Positions 26,087 to 35,276 of a stretch of DNA of 64,000 bases are shown here, one piece after another. The DNA lies in assembly GCF_946478805.1 (NCBI RefSeq), contig NZ_CAMLDC010000019.1, positions 1 to 64,000 on the forward strand. Direction: 5' to 3'. The notes beneath the pieces are model-generated. The model was not told where the DNA came from and made no database searches. It saw nothing but the letters and a program-made list of their open reading frames with translations. The stretch comes from an uncultured Fluviicola sp. Its GTDB lineage: Bacteria > Bacteroidota > Bacteroidia > Flavobacteriales > Crocinitomicaceae. Numbering within the stretch: position 1 is the first letter of the stretch; every line of letters begins with the position of its first letter. The translations under genes and the position numbers were made by a program.

Positions 26087-27796
26087 ATGGCTCAATATCA
26101 TTTAGCAATCGAACAGGCAAATCAGCAATACATCCAATTCAAAGTGATCTTTGAGAATGTGGCACCGAATACCATCATCCATTTACCAAAATGGAGGCCT
26201 GGAAGATATGAATTGGGAAACTTTGCTAAAAATGTAAGAGGGTTCAAGGTATTCAGCCAGGATGGAAAAGCAGTAGATTTTCAAAAAGTCGATCTTTCTT
26301 CGTGGGAAATCCAAGTAAAAGAACCGACCACTATTCGGGTGGAATACAGCTATTATGCTTCCGAATTGAATGCCGGATCAACCTATCTGACGAAAGAGAT
26401 GCTGTACGTCAATCCTGTAAACTGTTTTATTTACCAGGATGGTAAGAAGGATGAAGCATGCGAGGTGAATTTAAGTATTCCTGCAGATTGGAACATTGCC
26501 GGTTCGATGGAACGGGAAAGAAATGTACTGTATGCTGCAAATTTTGATGAGTTGGCAGATTCGCCATTCATTTGTTCCGCTTCCCTGCAATACAACCAAT
26601 ACGAATCGAACGGAACAATCTTTCATTTGTGGTTCCAGGGAGATTGTATTGTTGATTGGTCGCGCATAATCACCGATTTTAAAGCTTTCACAGATAAACA
26701 GATCGAGAAGTTCATGGAATTTCCGGTTCCTCATTACCACTTCTTGTTTCATATCCTGCCTTATAAAGCATATCATGGAGTAGAACACCAGAAATCAACA
26801 GTGATTGCACTTGGTCCGACCTATGATGTTTTTGGGGCACTTTATACCGAATTATTGGGAGTTTCTTCTCACGAGTTATATCATACATGGAATGTGAAGG
26901 CCATCCGTCCGATTGAGATGTTCCCGTACGATTACCAGCGCGAGAATCTATCCAAATTGGGTTATTTGTGTGAAGGCGTCACAACATACATGGGAGATTT
27001 GATGCTATATAAATCAGGAGTTTTTGATTTGACGCAATACCTGCATGAATTCACGGGACAACTGCAGAAACACTTCGACAATTTCGGAAGGTTCCATTAT
27101 TCGGTTGCGGATTCATCCTACGATACCTGGTTGGACGGCTATTCTGCAGGAACACCGGGTCGCAAGGTTTCCATCTATACGGAAGGTTGCTTATTAGCCT
27201 TTGTGTGTGATGTGAAGATCCGGGAGTATTCGGGGAATAAACACGGACTGGATGAATTGATGAAACGCCTGTATTTCAACTTTGCGCTCAACAACAAAGG
27301 AGTGAGTGAGGAAGATTACATCGGATTACTGAAAGAATTGGCAGGCGAAAGTATCGAAGACCTAGTGAAGGATTATTTCTACGGGACACGGCCTTTTGAA
27401 GCCATTCTGACAGAAGCATTGGAATCCATCGGTTTGGAACTGACCCATAAACCGAATCACAAATATTCAGCGGGTAGAATCGGATTTAAAGCTTTACAAA
27501 TTGGAAATCATTTTCAAGTTGCAGCAATTTACCCGGGTTCACCGGCAGATTTGGCAGGATTGATGATCAATGATGAGATCATAGCCGTAAATGAATTTAA
27601 ATTGAATGGCGATATCGATCAATGGCTGAATTACCTGGATGACCAAAACAAACGGTTAACGGTTCTTCGTCAAGGAAAAACTGTTGAATTGCCTTTACCG
27701 GAAGTTCAACGAAGTTTCTATTTGGAATATGGTGTGAGTGTAATCGAAAATCCGAACAATGCTCAGAAAAAAGCATTTGAATATTGGAAGTCGTAA
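26087..27796 (+). CDS. M61 family metallopeptidase with PDZ domain
   Basis: A 569-residue peptidase of the M61 (glycyl aminopeptidase) family. The N-terminal beta domain (about 1-165) is followed by the catalytic domain with zinc motif SSHELYHTWNVKAIRP (HExxH form HELYH, near residue 260) and the third-ligand region LCEGVTTYMGDL. A PDZ domain sits at about 465-545 (YPGSPADLAGLMINDEIIAVN). No signal peptide is visible from the chosen start, so a cytoplasmic location is likely, unlike many exported M61 proteins. The start is fixed by the promoter at 26064 and by the normal family N-terminus. Confidence 0.92.
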   Translation: MAQYHLAIEQANQQYIQFKVIFENVAPNTIIHLPKWRPGRYELGNFAKNVRGFKVFSQDGKAVDFQKVDLSSWEIQVKEPTTIRVEYSYYASELNAGSTYLTKEMLYVNPVNCFIYQDGKKDEACEVNLSIPADWNIAGSMERERNVLYAANFDELADSPFICSASLQYNQYESNGTIFHLWFQGDCIVDWSRIITDFKAFTDKQIEKFMEFPVPHYHFLFHILPYKAYHGVEHQKSTVIALGPTYDVFGALYTELLGVSSHELYHTWNVKAIRPIEMFPYDYQRENLSKLGYLCEGVTTYMGDLMLYKSGVFDLTQYLHEFTGQLQKHFDNFGRFHYSVADSSYDTWLDGYSAGTPGRKVSIYTEGCLLAFVCDVKIREYSGNKHGLDELMKRLYFNFALNNKGVSEEDYIGLLKELAGESIEDLVKDYFYGTRPFEAILTEALESIGLELTHKPNHKYSAGRIGFKALQIGNHFQVAAIYPGSPADLAGLMINDEIIAVNEFKLNGDIDQWLNYLDDQNKRLTVLRQGKTVELPLPEVQRSFYLEYGVSVIENPNNAQKKAFEYWKS

Positions 27797-27956
27797 AGGC
27801 AAAACTTTCAAAATCAGGTCGGTAAGCGTTCTGTCTGAAAAGTTGATTTTTCAAACAGATGCATTTTTAGATTTCATAAGGTTTACCCAGGTTAAACGCT
27901 TACCAATTAGATGTCGGCGGATATAAATTCAACTGATATTGAGGATATGTATTGAT

Positions 27957-27964
27957 TAGTTTTG
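27957..27964 (+). promoter_or_regulatory. -7 promoter element TAGTTTTG
   Basis: Plus-strand TAGTTTTG, 16 nt before the ATG at 27981. Confidence 0.5.
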
Positions 27965-27980
27965 TCGAAAATTTCACAAA

Positions 27981-28937
27981 ATGATCAATCAAAAACGGTT
28001 TAAAGTAGCACTTCTTGGTGCTGTTCTTATTTTTTCGAATTCAGTAAACGCACAATTCAAATTTTCAAAAGTAAATGTGGCCGACGGTGTTAAAACGGTA
28101 GTAAAATCGGGTGACAAAGTTGATCTGCGTCTTAGTCCGACAGGGAATGTTGAACAAAACTTCGTAGTTGATTTGGATATTGCAGCATTCAGAAAAGCTT
28201 ACAAGTATGATGTAGTAACAGTTGCATATCTGCGTAATGACCAAATCAATTTTACATACCTTCATGAGTTTGAATCGGTTCTGAATACAAAGAAATATGG
28301 CGGAAAGGGAATAATCCCGGTTTACGCATACGACAATAAAAAATTCAAAGAAACGGATTACAGAACGCTTGGAAAAGACAACATTGAATACGATGGTTCT
28401 GTTGTAATTCGAAAAATCGCTGTATACGGATCTTTTATTACGGGCGAAGAAGGGTACTTTGACGCAAATGATAACTATCAGTTCCGAAACAAATATTCCC
28501 AGGGAGAACTTCTAGGGTATATTGAATTGAACACCATCTACAACAAAAAGCAAATAGATGATTTCAATGCTAAGAAGAAAAGAGAAGAATACACCGATGC
28601 GGAAAGACATGTTGAAAATTTGCAATCCGGATTCAAAAGAAGTGTATTGGATAATGTCAATCAATATGTTGCTCCTGTTGTAGCAACTCCTATTTATGGG
28701 GCATTGTCAGAAAGTTTAACGGAAGTTTGGGATTGGAAGGTGAAAACTGCTGAAGCTAACAAGTCTCCTGAGAATGCAGATAAATACATTGCATCGGTTG
28801 CTGAATTAGATAAAGACTTTGAAGTGTTGCGGACTATCTCCGCAAAAGATAAAAATATCCTGAAGACGATGAACAAGGAAATCAAAACGAAAAAAACGAC
28901 TCAGGAAAAGTGGGATTACATTCTATCGAATAAGTAA
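27981..28937 (+). CDS. Unknown secreted protein
   Basis: A 318-residue protein with a signal peptide ending near SVNAQ (residue 25). I do not recognise a family. The mature part begins with a beta-rich half (about 30-190) and continues with a charged helical half (about 190-318) containing KKKREEYTDAERHVENLQ and ending in a Lys-rich stretch. There is no T9SS tail or lipobox, so a periplasmic place is likely. It is a single gene with its own promoter and a palindrome after its stop. Confidence 0.75.
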   Translation: MINQKRFKVALLGAVLIFSNSVNAQFKFSKVNVADGVKTVVKSGDKVDLRLSPTGNVEQNFVVDLDIAAFRKAYKYDVVTVAYLRNDQINFTYLHEFESVLNTKKYGGKGIIPVYAYDNKKFKETDYRTLGKDNIEYDGSVVIRKIAVYGSFITGEEGYFDANDNYQFRNKYSQGELLGYIELNTIYNKKQIDDFNAKKKREEYTDAERHVENLQSGFKRSVLDNVNQYVAPVVATPIYGALSESLTEVWDWKVKTAEANKSPENADKYIASVAELDKDFEVLRTISAKDKNILKTMNKEIKTKKTTQEKWDYILSNK

Positions 28938-28959
28938 TTGAGTGTTTTCGTTAAACAAT

Positions 28960-28990
28960 ATGGGCGCCTTGGTTTAACCGAGGCGCCCAT
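28960..28990. repeat. GC-rich palindrome between convergent genes
   Basis: Arms ATGGGCGCCT (28960-28969) and AGGCGCCCAT (28981-28990) with an inner GGTTTAACC palindrome. The build is like the CGATTAATCG family but with a different core. Likely bidirectional terminator. Confidence 0.8.
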
Positions 28991-29013
28991 AGTTGTTTTA
29001 TTTCGTTTTGAAA

Positions 29014-32000
29014 TTATTTCAATAATTCAATATATCCTGTTTCCGTAATCTTTTTATCCGATTCCGAAGATTTGAAACGGATGGTCCAGGTATAGATTCC
29101 TGTCTTACACATTTCGCCGTTGTAAGTTCCATCCCAACCGAATTTGGTATCATTGGATTCAAACAAGGTCTCTCCCCAACGATTGTATATCGTTAAAGTA
29201 TAATTGTAAGGGTCAAATCCGGAAGTGAATACGGGGAAGAATACATTATTGAATTCGTCACCATCCGGTGTGAAGGCATTTGGAACATAGAAAACCAATT
29301 CCTCTTGAACGGTCACCGTCACTTTTGCCGTATCCGGACAATTGCCAGCATTATTTGCAATCAGGGTAATCACGTAATTCCCTGCATTTTCCGAATAGGT
29401 ATGGCTCGGATTGAACAGATTACTGACATCTTCATCACCAAAATCCCAAGAATAGATGGAAGCGTTGGATGAGGTGTTGAATGTATGAAATTCAGGATTC
29501 ATCAGACCATGTATGGGATCATTTACGGAGAATGCTGCAATAGCATTCGGCAAGACACAAATGAAGCCGGGGAAAGTTGTTGTAGTTGAACATCCCGCTG
29601 CACTGACTGAAGTGACAGTCACATCATAACAACCGGGACTATTGAAAGTATGGTTCGTATTGTTTAACTGATTGGAGTTTGTTGTTCCATCACCGAAGTC
29701 CCAGGTAATGGAACTGCTGGTTGGAGAACTTGCGTCTACCAAAGTTGCGGTAAACGGTGCGCAACCTGCAGCATTCGGAGTGGAAATTTGAATCACCGGC
29801 ATGGCATTTACCTGGATGGATGTTGTTCCGGGAGATGAGCATCCACCTGTTAGCGTATACGTTATCACATGGGAGCCGCTGCCAGCTTGCAAGGGTGAAA
29901 ATTCGCCGGTTGTAGCATCAACTATCCCGGTTCCTGACCAAGTTCCACCAGGGATGTCGGCAGAAAGGAAGGAATTTGACGTCGCTTCACAGAAAGGTCC
30001 GGTTGCATTCACAACAGGAATCTGTGTTGAATTGATAACAACATTCGTTGTGGTAGAAGATGTACAACCGTTCAAGGTTGTAGTGACAGTATACATTCCG
30101 GCTGCTGTCATAGTTGCAGGCGCAGAACCGTTTTGTGTGGAGGCTGTAAATCCGTTTGGTCCGGACCAGTTATAATTCGTTCCGGGTAAACTGTTCGCTT
30201 GAAGTTGCATCGTAGTTCCTTCACATAAAGGGCCATTGTTGGTAGCTGTTACGGTCGGAATCGGATTTACGGTAAGCGTCATCGTTGCAGTATTCGAACA
30301 GGTTCCCGTTGTTCCGGTAACGGTGTAAGTTGTCGTTGTTGTTGGATTAGCAGTAACACTCGTTCCTGAAGCAGAAGACAAACCGGTTGCCGGCGACCAG
30401 GTATACGTAGTTCCTCCTCCGGCAGTTAAGGTAGTTGAAGCTCCGTTGCAAATACTTGTACTTGGTGTTATGCTTACTACGATTGGGGTTACGGTTACAG
30501 TTGCGGATAAGGAAGACGAACAGCTTCCTGTTGTTCCTGAAACGGTATAAGTTGTCGATACCGTCGGACTCGCAGTAACAGAGGCTCCTGTAGCAGAAGA
30601 TAAACCGGTTGATGGTGTCCATGTATAATTTGTGGCACCTCCTGCAGTCAATGTAGCCGACCCTCCGTTACAAATACTCGTATTCGGAGATAGTGTAAGT
30701 GGGAGTGGTGTGACTGTTACGGTTACTGTCCCTGTTGCTGTGCAAGATCCTGTTGTTCCGGTTACAGTGTAAGTTGTCGTGGTCGCCGGACTTGCACTAA
30801 CACTTGCGCCAGTTGATGCGGATAAACCAGTTGGCGGGGACCATGCGTAGCTGGTGGCGCCGCCTGCTGTTAGTGTTGTTGATGCACCGCTACAAATACT
30901 TGTGTTGGGAGAAACTGTCAGGTTTAATGGAGTAACGGTGACTGTAACGGTTGCAGTGGATGAACAGGAACCCGTTGTTCCGGTAACGGTATAAGTTGTT
31001 GTTGTAGTTGGATTAGCTGTTACAGAAGCACCGGTTGTGGAGGATAATCCTGTTGCCGGAGACCAAGTGTAATTGGTTGCTCCGGTCGCAGTTAAAGTGG
31101 TAGAACCTCCAGAACAGATACTTGCATTTGGAGAAACACCTACTATGAGAGGTGCAACAGTCACGGTGACAGTTCCTGTACTCGTACAACCGGCAGTTGT
31201 TCCGGTTACTGTGTAAGTTGTAGTTGAAGCCGGGCTGGCTGTTACGGTGGCTCCTGTGGTAGCTGACAATCCTGTTGACGGCGACCAGGAATAAGTTCCG
31301 GCTCCGCTTGCTGTAAGGGTTGCACTTCCTCCCGAACAGATTGTCTGGGCAGCAGGTGGAGTCACAGTAGCACTGTTTACGGTTATGGTGGTAGACGAAG
31401 AAGCATTACAAGGCGCAACTCCCACCGAATAATTGATGGTGTGTGGTCCTAAACCGGCTGTTGCTGGATTAAACATTCCGCTGGATGAAACTCCGGCTCC
31501 GGACCAGGTTCCTCCCATATCTGCTGCAATTAATTGCACAGGCGCGGAGGAGATACAAAATGGTCCCGCAGGAGTGATCGCTGGATTAGGAGCTCCGGTT
31601 TGAGCTCCGGTTGGTCCCAGTTGCATTGTGAAATTGCTGGAAGATCCGCTCCAGTTTTCCACCACGATCATGATTTCTTGCCCTGCTGTAACCATAGGTG
31701 CAGGCACGGAAGAAGAACATGGAAAAGAGTTTCCAAATTGATTACAACCACTTGAAGAACTCGCATAATTACATCCGATTTCATTGTTGATGTTTTGAAT
31801 CGCGGTACAAGGTGCTTGTCCATTTGGAATATTGAATACTGCTACATCCAGGAATCCGGAATTTGAATTTCCATCAATCAACATGTTCAGAGGACCGGAA
31901 GTTGTGATATGCAAGATAATATAGCCCATATTCGGACCAAAAAAATCAAGACATGAACTCACATACGGACCAGGTGTTACGAAAGTGAATGGTCCTGCAT

Positions 32001-32133
32001 TTCCCGACGTACAAATGGAGGTATTTGTGTTGCATTGGGCTTTTGCAGAATTCGTTCCGACAGTTGTCGGGATAACAATAATGAAGGAAAAAGAGAGGAG
32101 GAGAGTAACGAGTAGTGATTTAATGTATTTCAT
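29014..32133 (-). CDS. Gliding-motility-associated (CHU_C, T9SS type B) repeat protein
   Basis: A 1,039-residue secreted protein. The order is: signal peptide (about 1-35), an N-terminal domain to about 220, five tandem 74-residue immunoglobulin-like repeats each starting with SIC(S/N)G and containing TWSPATGLSS- and TTTYTVTGTT-like segments, two further Ig-like blocks, two PKD-type domains (ITWDFGDG and YSWDFGDE), and the CHU_C domain (VPNAFTPDGDEFNN to GYIELLK). The CHU_C end directs type IX secretion and cell-surface attachment; an adhesin-like role is inferred. The ATG at 32133 lies inside the 3' end of the upstream gene (14-nt overlap); an in-frame TTG further up is less likely. Confidence 0.93.
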   Translation of the reverse strand: MKYIKSLLVTLLLSFSFIIVIPTTVGTNSAKAQCNTNTSICTSGNAGPFTFVTPGPYVSSCLDFFGPNMGYIILHITTSGPLNMLIDGNSNSGFLDVAVFNIPNGQAPCTAIQNINNEIGCNYASSSSGCNQFGNSFPCSSSVPAPMVTAGQEIMIVVENWSGSSSNFTMQLGPTGAQTGAPNPAITPAGPFCISSAPVQLIAADMGGTWSGAGVSSSGMFNPATAGLGPHTINYSVGVAPCNASSSTTITVNSATVTPPAAQTICSGGSATLTASGAGTYSWSPSTGLSATTGATVTASPASTTTYTVTGTTAGCTSTGTVTVTVAPLIVGVSPNASICSGGSTTLTATGATNYTWSPATGLSSTTGASVTANPTTTTTYTVTGTTGSCSSTATVTVTVTPLNLTVSPNTSICSGASTTLTAGGATSYAWSPPTGLSASTGASVSASPATTTTYTVTGTTGSCTATGTVTVTVTPLPLTLSPNTSICNGGSATLTAGGATNYTWTPSTGLSSATGASVTASPTVSTTYTVSGTTGSCSSSLSATVTVTPIVVSITPSTSICNGASTTLTAGGGTTYTWSPATGLSSASGTSVTANPTTTTTYTVTGTTGTCSNTATMTLTVNPIPTVTATNNGPLCEGTTMQLQANSLPGTNYNWSGPNGFTASTQNGSAPATMTAAGMYTVTTTLNGCTSSTTTNVVINSTQIPVVNATGPFCEATSNSFLSADIPGGTWSGTGIVDATTGEFSPLQAGSGSHVITYTLTGGCSSPGTTSIQVNAMPVIQISTPNAAGCAPFTATLVDASSPTSSSITWDFGDGTTNSNQLNNTNHTFNSPGCYDVTVTSVSAAGCSTTTTFPGFICVLPNAIAAFSVNDPIHGLMNPEFHTFNTSSNASIYSWDFGDEDVSNLFNPSHTYSENAGNYVITLIANNAGNCPDTAKVTVTVQEELVFYVPNAFTPDGDEFNNVFFPVFTSGFDPYNYTLTIYNRWGETLFESNDTKFGWDGTYNGEMCKTGIYTWTIRFKSSESDKKITETGYIELLK
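30250..31360 (-). repeat. Five tandem 222-bp coding repeats in the CHU_C gene
   Basis: The five units of 74 codons each in the surface protein are adjacent and similar at both protein and DNA level. Boundaries are approximate. The extent fits 5 x 222 = 1,110 bp. Confidence 0.85.
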
Positions 32134-32554
32134 AGCCGTTGTATCCAAAATGTGAAATTAATTCATTGATGATTGTGGGTGTGAGTTGTTCATTACAGGT
32201 AATTCGGACGGAAGTGAAATCATCACTGAAATCAATTACGTTTAAAAAAGTGTAATGCGCTTTTAAGCGAAGATTCATTTTTTGCTCCCGTTGCTCATTT
32301 CCAAGTGGCTGGTAGGGAACAAAAGTGAAGGTGTAATCATCGGATTGATGTATGACACATGTAGGATTATTTCCCGATTGATGCAATAACAAGTCCACAT
32401 CAGTAGTGGATTGGTTACCTGAAATCAATTGAGAACGAACCGATCTTAATGAATCAACGGTCGATTGCGTTTGACCGAAGCTTGTAGTTGAAAGAAGTAT
32501 AACCGAAGCCATAATAGCATAGCGGATTAGCCTTGCTTTGTAGTAGTAGTACAT
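32120..32554 (-). CDS. Unknown small exported protein
   Basis: A 144-residue protein. The N-terminus has basic residues, then a hydrophobic segment ending TTSFGQ (about residue 28), consistent with a signal peptide. I do not recognise the mature domain; it ends LTPTIINELISHFGYNGYEIH and includes a VRITCNEQLTP stretch. Its last 14 bases overlap the start of the large CHU_C gene, so the two are very likely co-translated and may work together at the cell surface. Confidence 0.7.
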   Translation of the reverse strand: MYYYYKARLIRYAIMASVILLSTTSFGQTQSTVDSLRSVRSQLISGNQSTTDVDLLLHQSGNNPTCVIHQSDDYTFTFVPYQPLGNEQREQKMNLRLKAHYTFLNVIDFSDDFTSVRITCNEQLTPTIINELISHFGYNGYEIH

Positions 32555-32572
32555 AGTATTTAGTTTCGTATT

Positions 32573-32580
32573 CGAAGATA
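32573..32580 (-). promoter_or_regulatory. -7-like element TATCTTCG
   Basis: Minus-strand TATCTTCG, 18 nt before the ATG at 32554. It is identical to the element before the VOC gene. Confidence 0.35.
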
Positions 32581-32622
32581 GAACGAAACTATTGAATTGT
32601 GGTTGCCTTAAGTGTTAATAAA

Positions 32623-32650
32623 AAAAGCGTGTTGTCAATAACACGCTTTT
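32623..32650 (-). terminator. Rho-independent terminator after TonB receptor
   Basis: Perfect 11-bp stem AAAAGCGTGTT/AACACGCTTTT, followed on the minus strand by a T run. Confidence 0.9.
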
Positions 32651-32661
32651 CAATGAGATAG

Positions 32662-35004
32662 TTAGAATTTATAACTGACTCCTAAACTCGGTAAGAATGG
32701 GAATTGATAAATTTTCGCATTGGTAACACGATTCACATAAAAAATATTTTTTCTGTTGTAAGCATTTGTAACTGCAGCAATGATTTCGAGTTCCGTTTTG
32801 TTTTTGAATCTAAACTGTTTTTTCACTGTAATGTCCAATCGGTGGTAAGTCGGGAGTCTTTTTGAATTGAATTGACCTAAAAGAACTCCTACGGATGAAG
32901 AATTGCTTGTTGTATAGTCTGTTGTAACTCCTTGACCGAAAGATTCTGTTTGATAGTATCCGGAAGTAGGAGTGAACGGAAGACCGGAACCAAAGTTCCA
33001 ACGCACATTTAATTCCAAATCCTTTTTCTTTCCGAAAGCATACGATCCGACAATGTTCACATTGTGTCTTCTGTCGAATACAGGAGCGTAGGTAGTAAAT
33101 CCATCCCATCTGGTTGATTTACCATAGGAGTAAACTCCCCATAAGAACAAGCGGTTCAATGTGTATTTCAACAAGACATCAACACCATAAGATTTTCCAC
33201 TTTCAATCAGGAAGTTTTTCTTGTAAACATCATCTTCCTTAGAAAACTCAGAAACATCGTCATATAATTTATTTACGTTGATATTACTTAATTGTGGGAA
33301 GTATTTGAAATATCCTTCAATATTTAATGATAAGTTTTTTGATAAGTCAACTTCACCACCGACAATTGCATGCCAAGAGTATTGAAGTCCGTTTTTCGGA
33401 TGTTTCTCTTTGCCGCTTTCAGTAATGAAGTTTGCCTGCACGTTTGAAGGGGCGCTCAAAAGACCATTAAACAAGTTCACGATGTCGCGGTCTGAAGATG
33501 CCGTCGTGAAGTTTTGAGAATAACGTCCTCCGGACAACTTTAAACGGAAGCGGTCTGTTGCGTTGTATTTGATTCCCAATCGCGGTTCAGGTGAAATCGT
33601 ACTCAAACTTGCGTATGCTTGTACCCGAAGTCCCGGTTGAATAACGAATCGGTTTGAAACAAACTTGTAATTTACATAACCACCGATTTCAACAGTATTG
33701 TTTTCATCCTGGATCTTGGAAGCTACTTCATTATATGTCAAATAATCCGTTTTGAAAATATTGATCCCGATCCCGTAATCAATCTGGCTTTCTTTTTTCA
33801 GGAAGTAGGAGAAATCAAATCCAAGGTCCGTACCGAAAATCGAACTTGTACGTGGTTGTGAACCGACTTCTTCAAAATGTGTTTTGTAGCTGGACGCAGT
33901 TAAATGTCCCTTGATAAATGTTTTACCTCCACCCGGAAGAAGGATCCATGATAATCCACCGCCTGCTTGCTGGAAGTCCAATGCTGCAGATTCGTTGTAA
34001 TTTACTTTGTCGGTATTACTGAATCCGAATACGGAGATTTTGGAACCTTGACCGGTAGCGAAGGTTAACTTTCCGTATAAGTCAGTGAATTTGTACGGAA
34101 GTCCATTCCCGTTGTTAACTCCGCGGTACAGGTCTTTTGAAGTATAATCCAACAAGGCATGTTTAGCAGAGAAAATAAATGATCCCGCACCGGCGCGACC
34201 TTCTTTGGCACGATACATCGGACCTTCCACAACCAGTTTCGCAAGGAATGGAGAAACAGATACCTTTCCACCGAAATTTTTCTTATTTCCATCCCGGTAA
34301 GTGATGTCCATTACGGAAGAGATCCTTCCTCCGTACTTGGAATCAAATCCTCCGGTATAAATATCTACGTTTTTAACCAATTCGGTTTCGAAAATGGAAA
34401 AGAACCCGATCGAGTGAAATGGATTGTAAATAGTCATTCCATCCAACAATACTTTGTTCTGGATAGGTGTTCCACCACGAACATATAATTGACCTCCCTG
34501 GTCACCTGTTGTTACAACTCCGGGAGTTACCGAAAAAGCTGCCGTAATATCATTTTCAGCACCTACTGACGGGATGCGTTCTAATCCTTTTTTATCCAAT
34601 TTGGTAACAGACATCAAAACCTCTGTCGTTTTTGCTTTTGTTTCTGCTGAAATGACAACTTCGCCAACTTCAGTTGCATCAATCGGAATGATATCGATTC
34701 TGACTTCGGTGATCCCACCCTTTTCGTTTACTTTGATTTCTTTGTTATATTCCTTGAATTCGACTGATTGAATCTTTAAAAGGTATGTTCCCATAGATAC
34801 TTTCGGAATGGAGAAGAATCCATTGACATCTGTCGTCGCTCCTAAGATAGCTTGTGTTTTTTCAGTCGGAATCAATACGATTTTTTCAAACGGGACAACC
34901 TCGCTGTTATCATTATTGAATACGAACCCCCGGACGGTGTGATCTTGAGAAAAAGATACGATTGAAATGGTTAAAAATGCAACTAAGGAGAGAAATTGTT
35001 TCAT
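32662..35004 (-). CDS. TonB-dependent receptor with carboxypeptidase-like N-terminal domain
   Basis: A 780-residue outer-membrane transporter when started at 35004 (MKQFLSLVAF, a good signal peptide). A carboxypeptidase-regulatory-like domain (about 22-110) precedes a plug domain (about 120-235, with GGQLYVRGGTPIQNKVLLDGMTIYNPFHS and FDSKYGGRISSVMDITYRDG) and a barrel ending SLGVSYKF. The plug form is close to receptors annotated as FecA-like or unspecified in Bacteroidota. No partner genes (SusD, DUF4249, lipoprotein) lie beside it, so substrate is open. It has its own terminator. Confidence 0.93.
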   Translation of the reverse strand: MKQFLSLVAFLTISIVSFSQDHTVRGFVFNNDNSEVVPFEKIVLIPTEKTQAILGATTDVNGFFSIPKVSMGTYLLKIQSVEFKEYNKEIKVNEKGGITEVRIDIIPIDATEVGEVVISAETKAKTTEVLMSVTKLDKKGLERIPSVGAENDITAAFSVTPGVVTTGDQGGQLYVRGGTPIQNKVLLDGMTIYNPFHSIGFFSIFETELVKNVDIYTGGFDSKYGGRISSVMDITYRDGNKKNFGGKVSVSPFLAKLVVEGPMYRAKEGRAGAGSFIFSAKHALLDYTSKDLYRGVNNGNGLPYKFTDLYGKLTFATGQGSKISVFGFSNTDKVNYNESAALDFQQAGGGLSWILLPGGGKTFIKGHLTASSYKTHFEEVGSQPRTSSIFGTDLGFDFSYFLKKESQIDYGIGINIFKTDYLTYNEVASKIQDENNTVEIGGYVNYKFVSNRFVIQPGLRVQAYASLSTISPEPRLGIKYNATDRFRLKLSGGRYSQNFTTASSDRDIVNLFNGLLSAPSNVQANFITESGKEKHPKNGLQYSWHAIVGGEVDLSKNLSLNIEGYFKYFPQLSNINVNKLYDDVSEFSKEDDVYKKNFLIESGKSYGVDVLLKYTLNRLFLWGVYSYGKSTRWDGFTTYAPVFDRRHNVNIVGSYAFGKKKDLELNVRWNFGSGLPFTPTSGYYQTESFGQGVTTDYTTSNSSSVGVLLGQFNSKRLPTYHRLDITVKKQFRFKNKTELEIIAAVTNAYNRKNIFYVNRVTNAKIYQFPFLPSLGVSYKF

Positions 35005-35032
35005 AAGTTTTACCATGCGTTTAAAGAAGTTC

Positions 35033-35040
35033 CGAAATTA
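35033..35040 (-). promoter_or_regulatory. -7-like element TAATTTCG
   Basis: Minus-strand TAATTTCG, 28 nt before the TonB receptor ATG at 35004. It is another TTCG variant. Confidence 0.35.
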
Positions 35041-35120
35041 CATAATTAACACTAATTAACTAGTGAAAATTTTGAAAAATGATTAAACGTGCAGATTATT
35101 GATTAAACGGGTTTTAGAGC

Positions 35121-35276
35121 GAATGTAGAATTGAAAAATGTAGAATTGAAAAGGGAGATCATTCAGAATTTGAAGACGAACCGCATCCAACTCGAGAAAG
35201 ATTCCTCTTGATGATTGAATCATTCATAATTGACAATTACTTTTCAGTTTTCAACTGTCCATTTTCAATTTTTGCG
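35121..35276. repeat. AT-rich intergenic inverted repeat
   Basis: Left part has two copies of GTAGAATTGAAAA (about 35125-35152). The right part, TTTTCAGTTTTCAACTG...TTTTCAATTTTTGCG (35241-35275), is roughly its reverse complement. The right arm runs over the mazG stop codon at 35265-35267. Same word family as the gaps at 42.1 and 58.7 kb. Confidence 0.6.

Noticed and set aside
29801..30175. 124-codon open frame antisense to the CHU_C gene
   Set aside because: It mirrors Thr/Gly/Ser-rich repeat codons and has no promoter or start context of its own.
30250..31360. Possible CRISPR array because of regular repeats
   Set aside because: The repeat unit is 222 bp, in frame and protein-coding, with no spacer structure.
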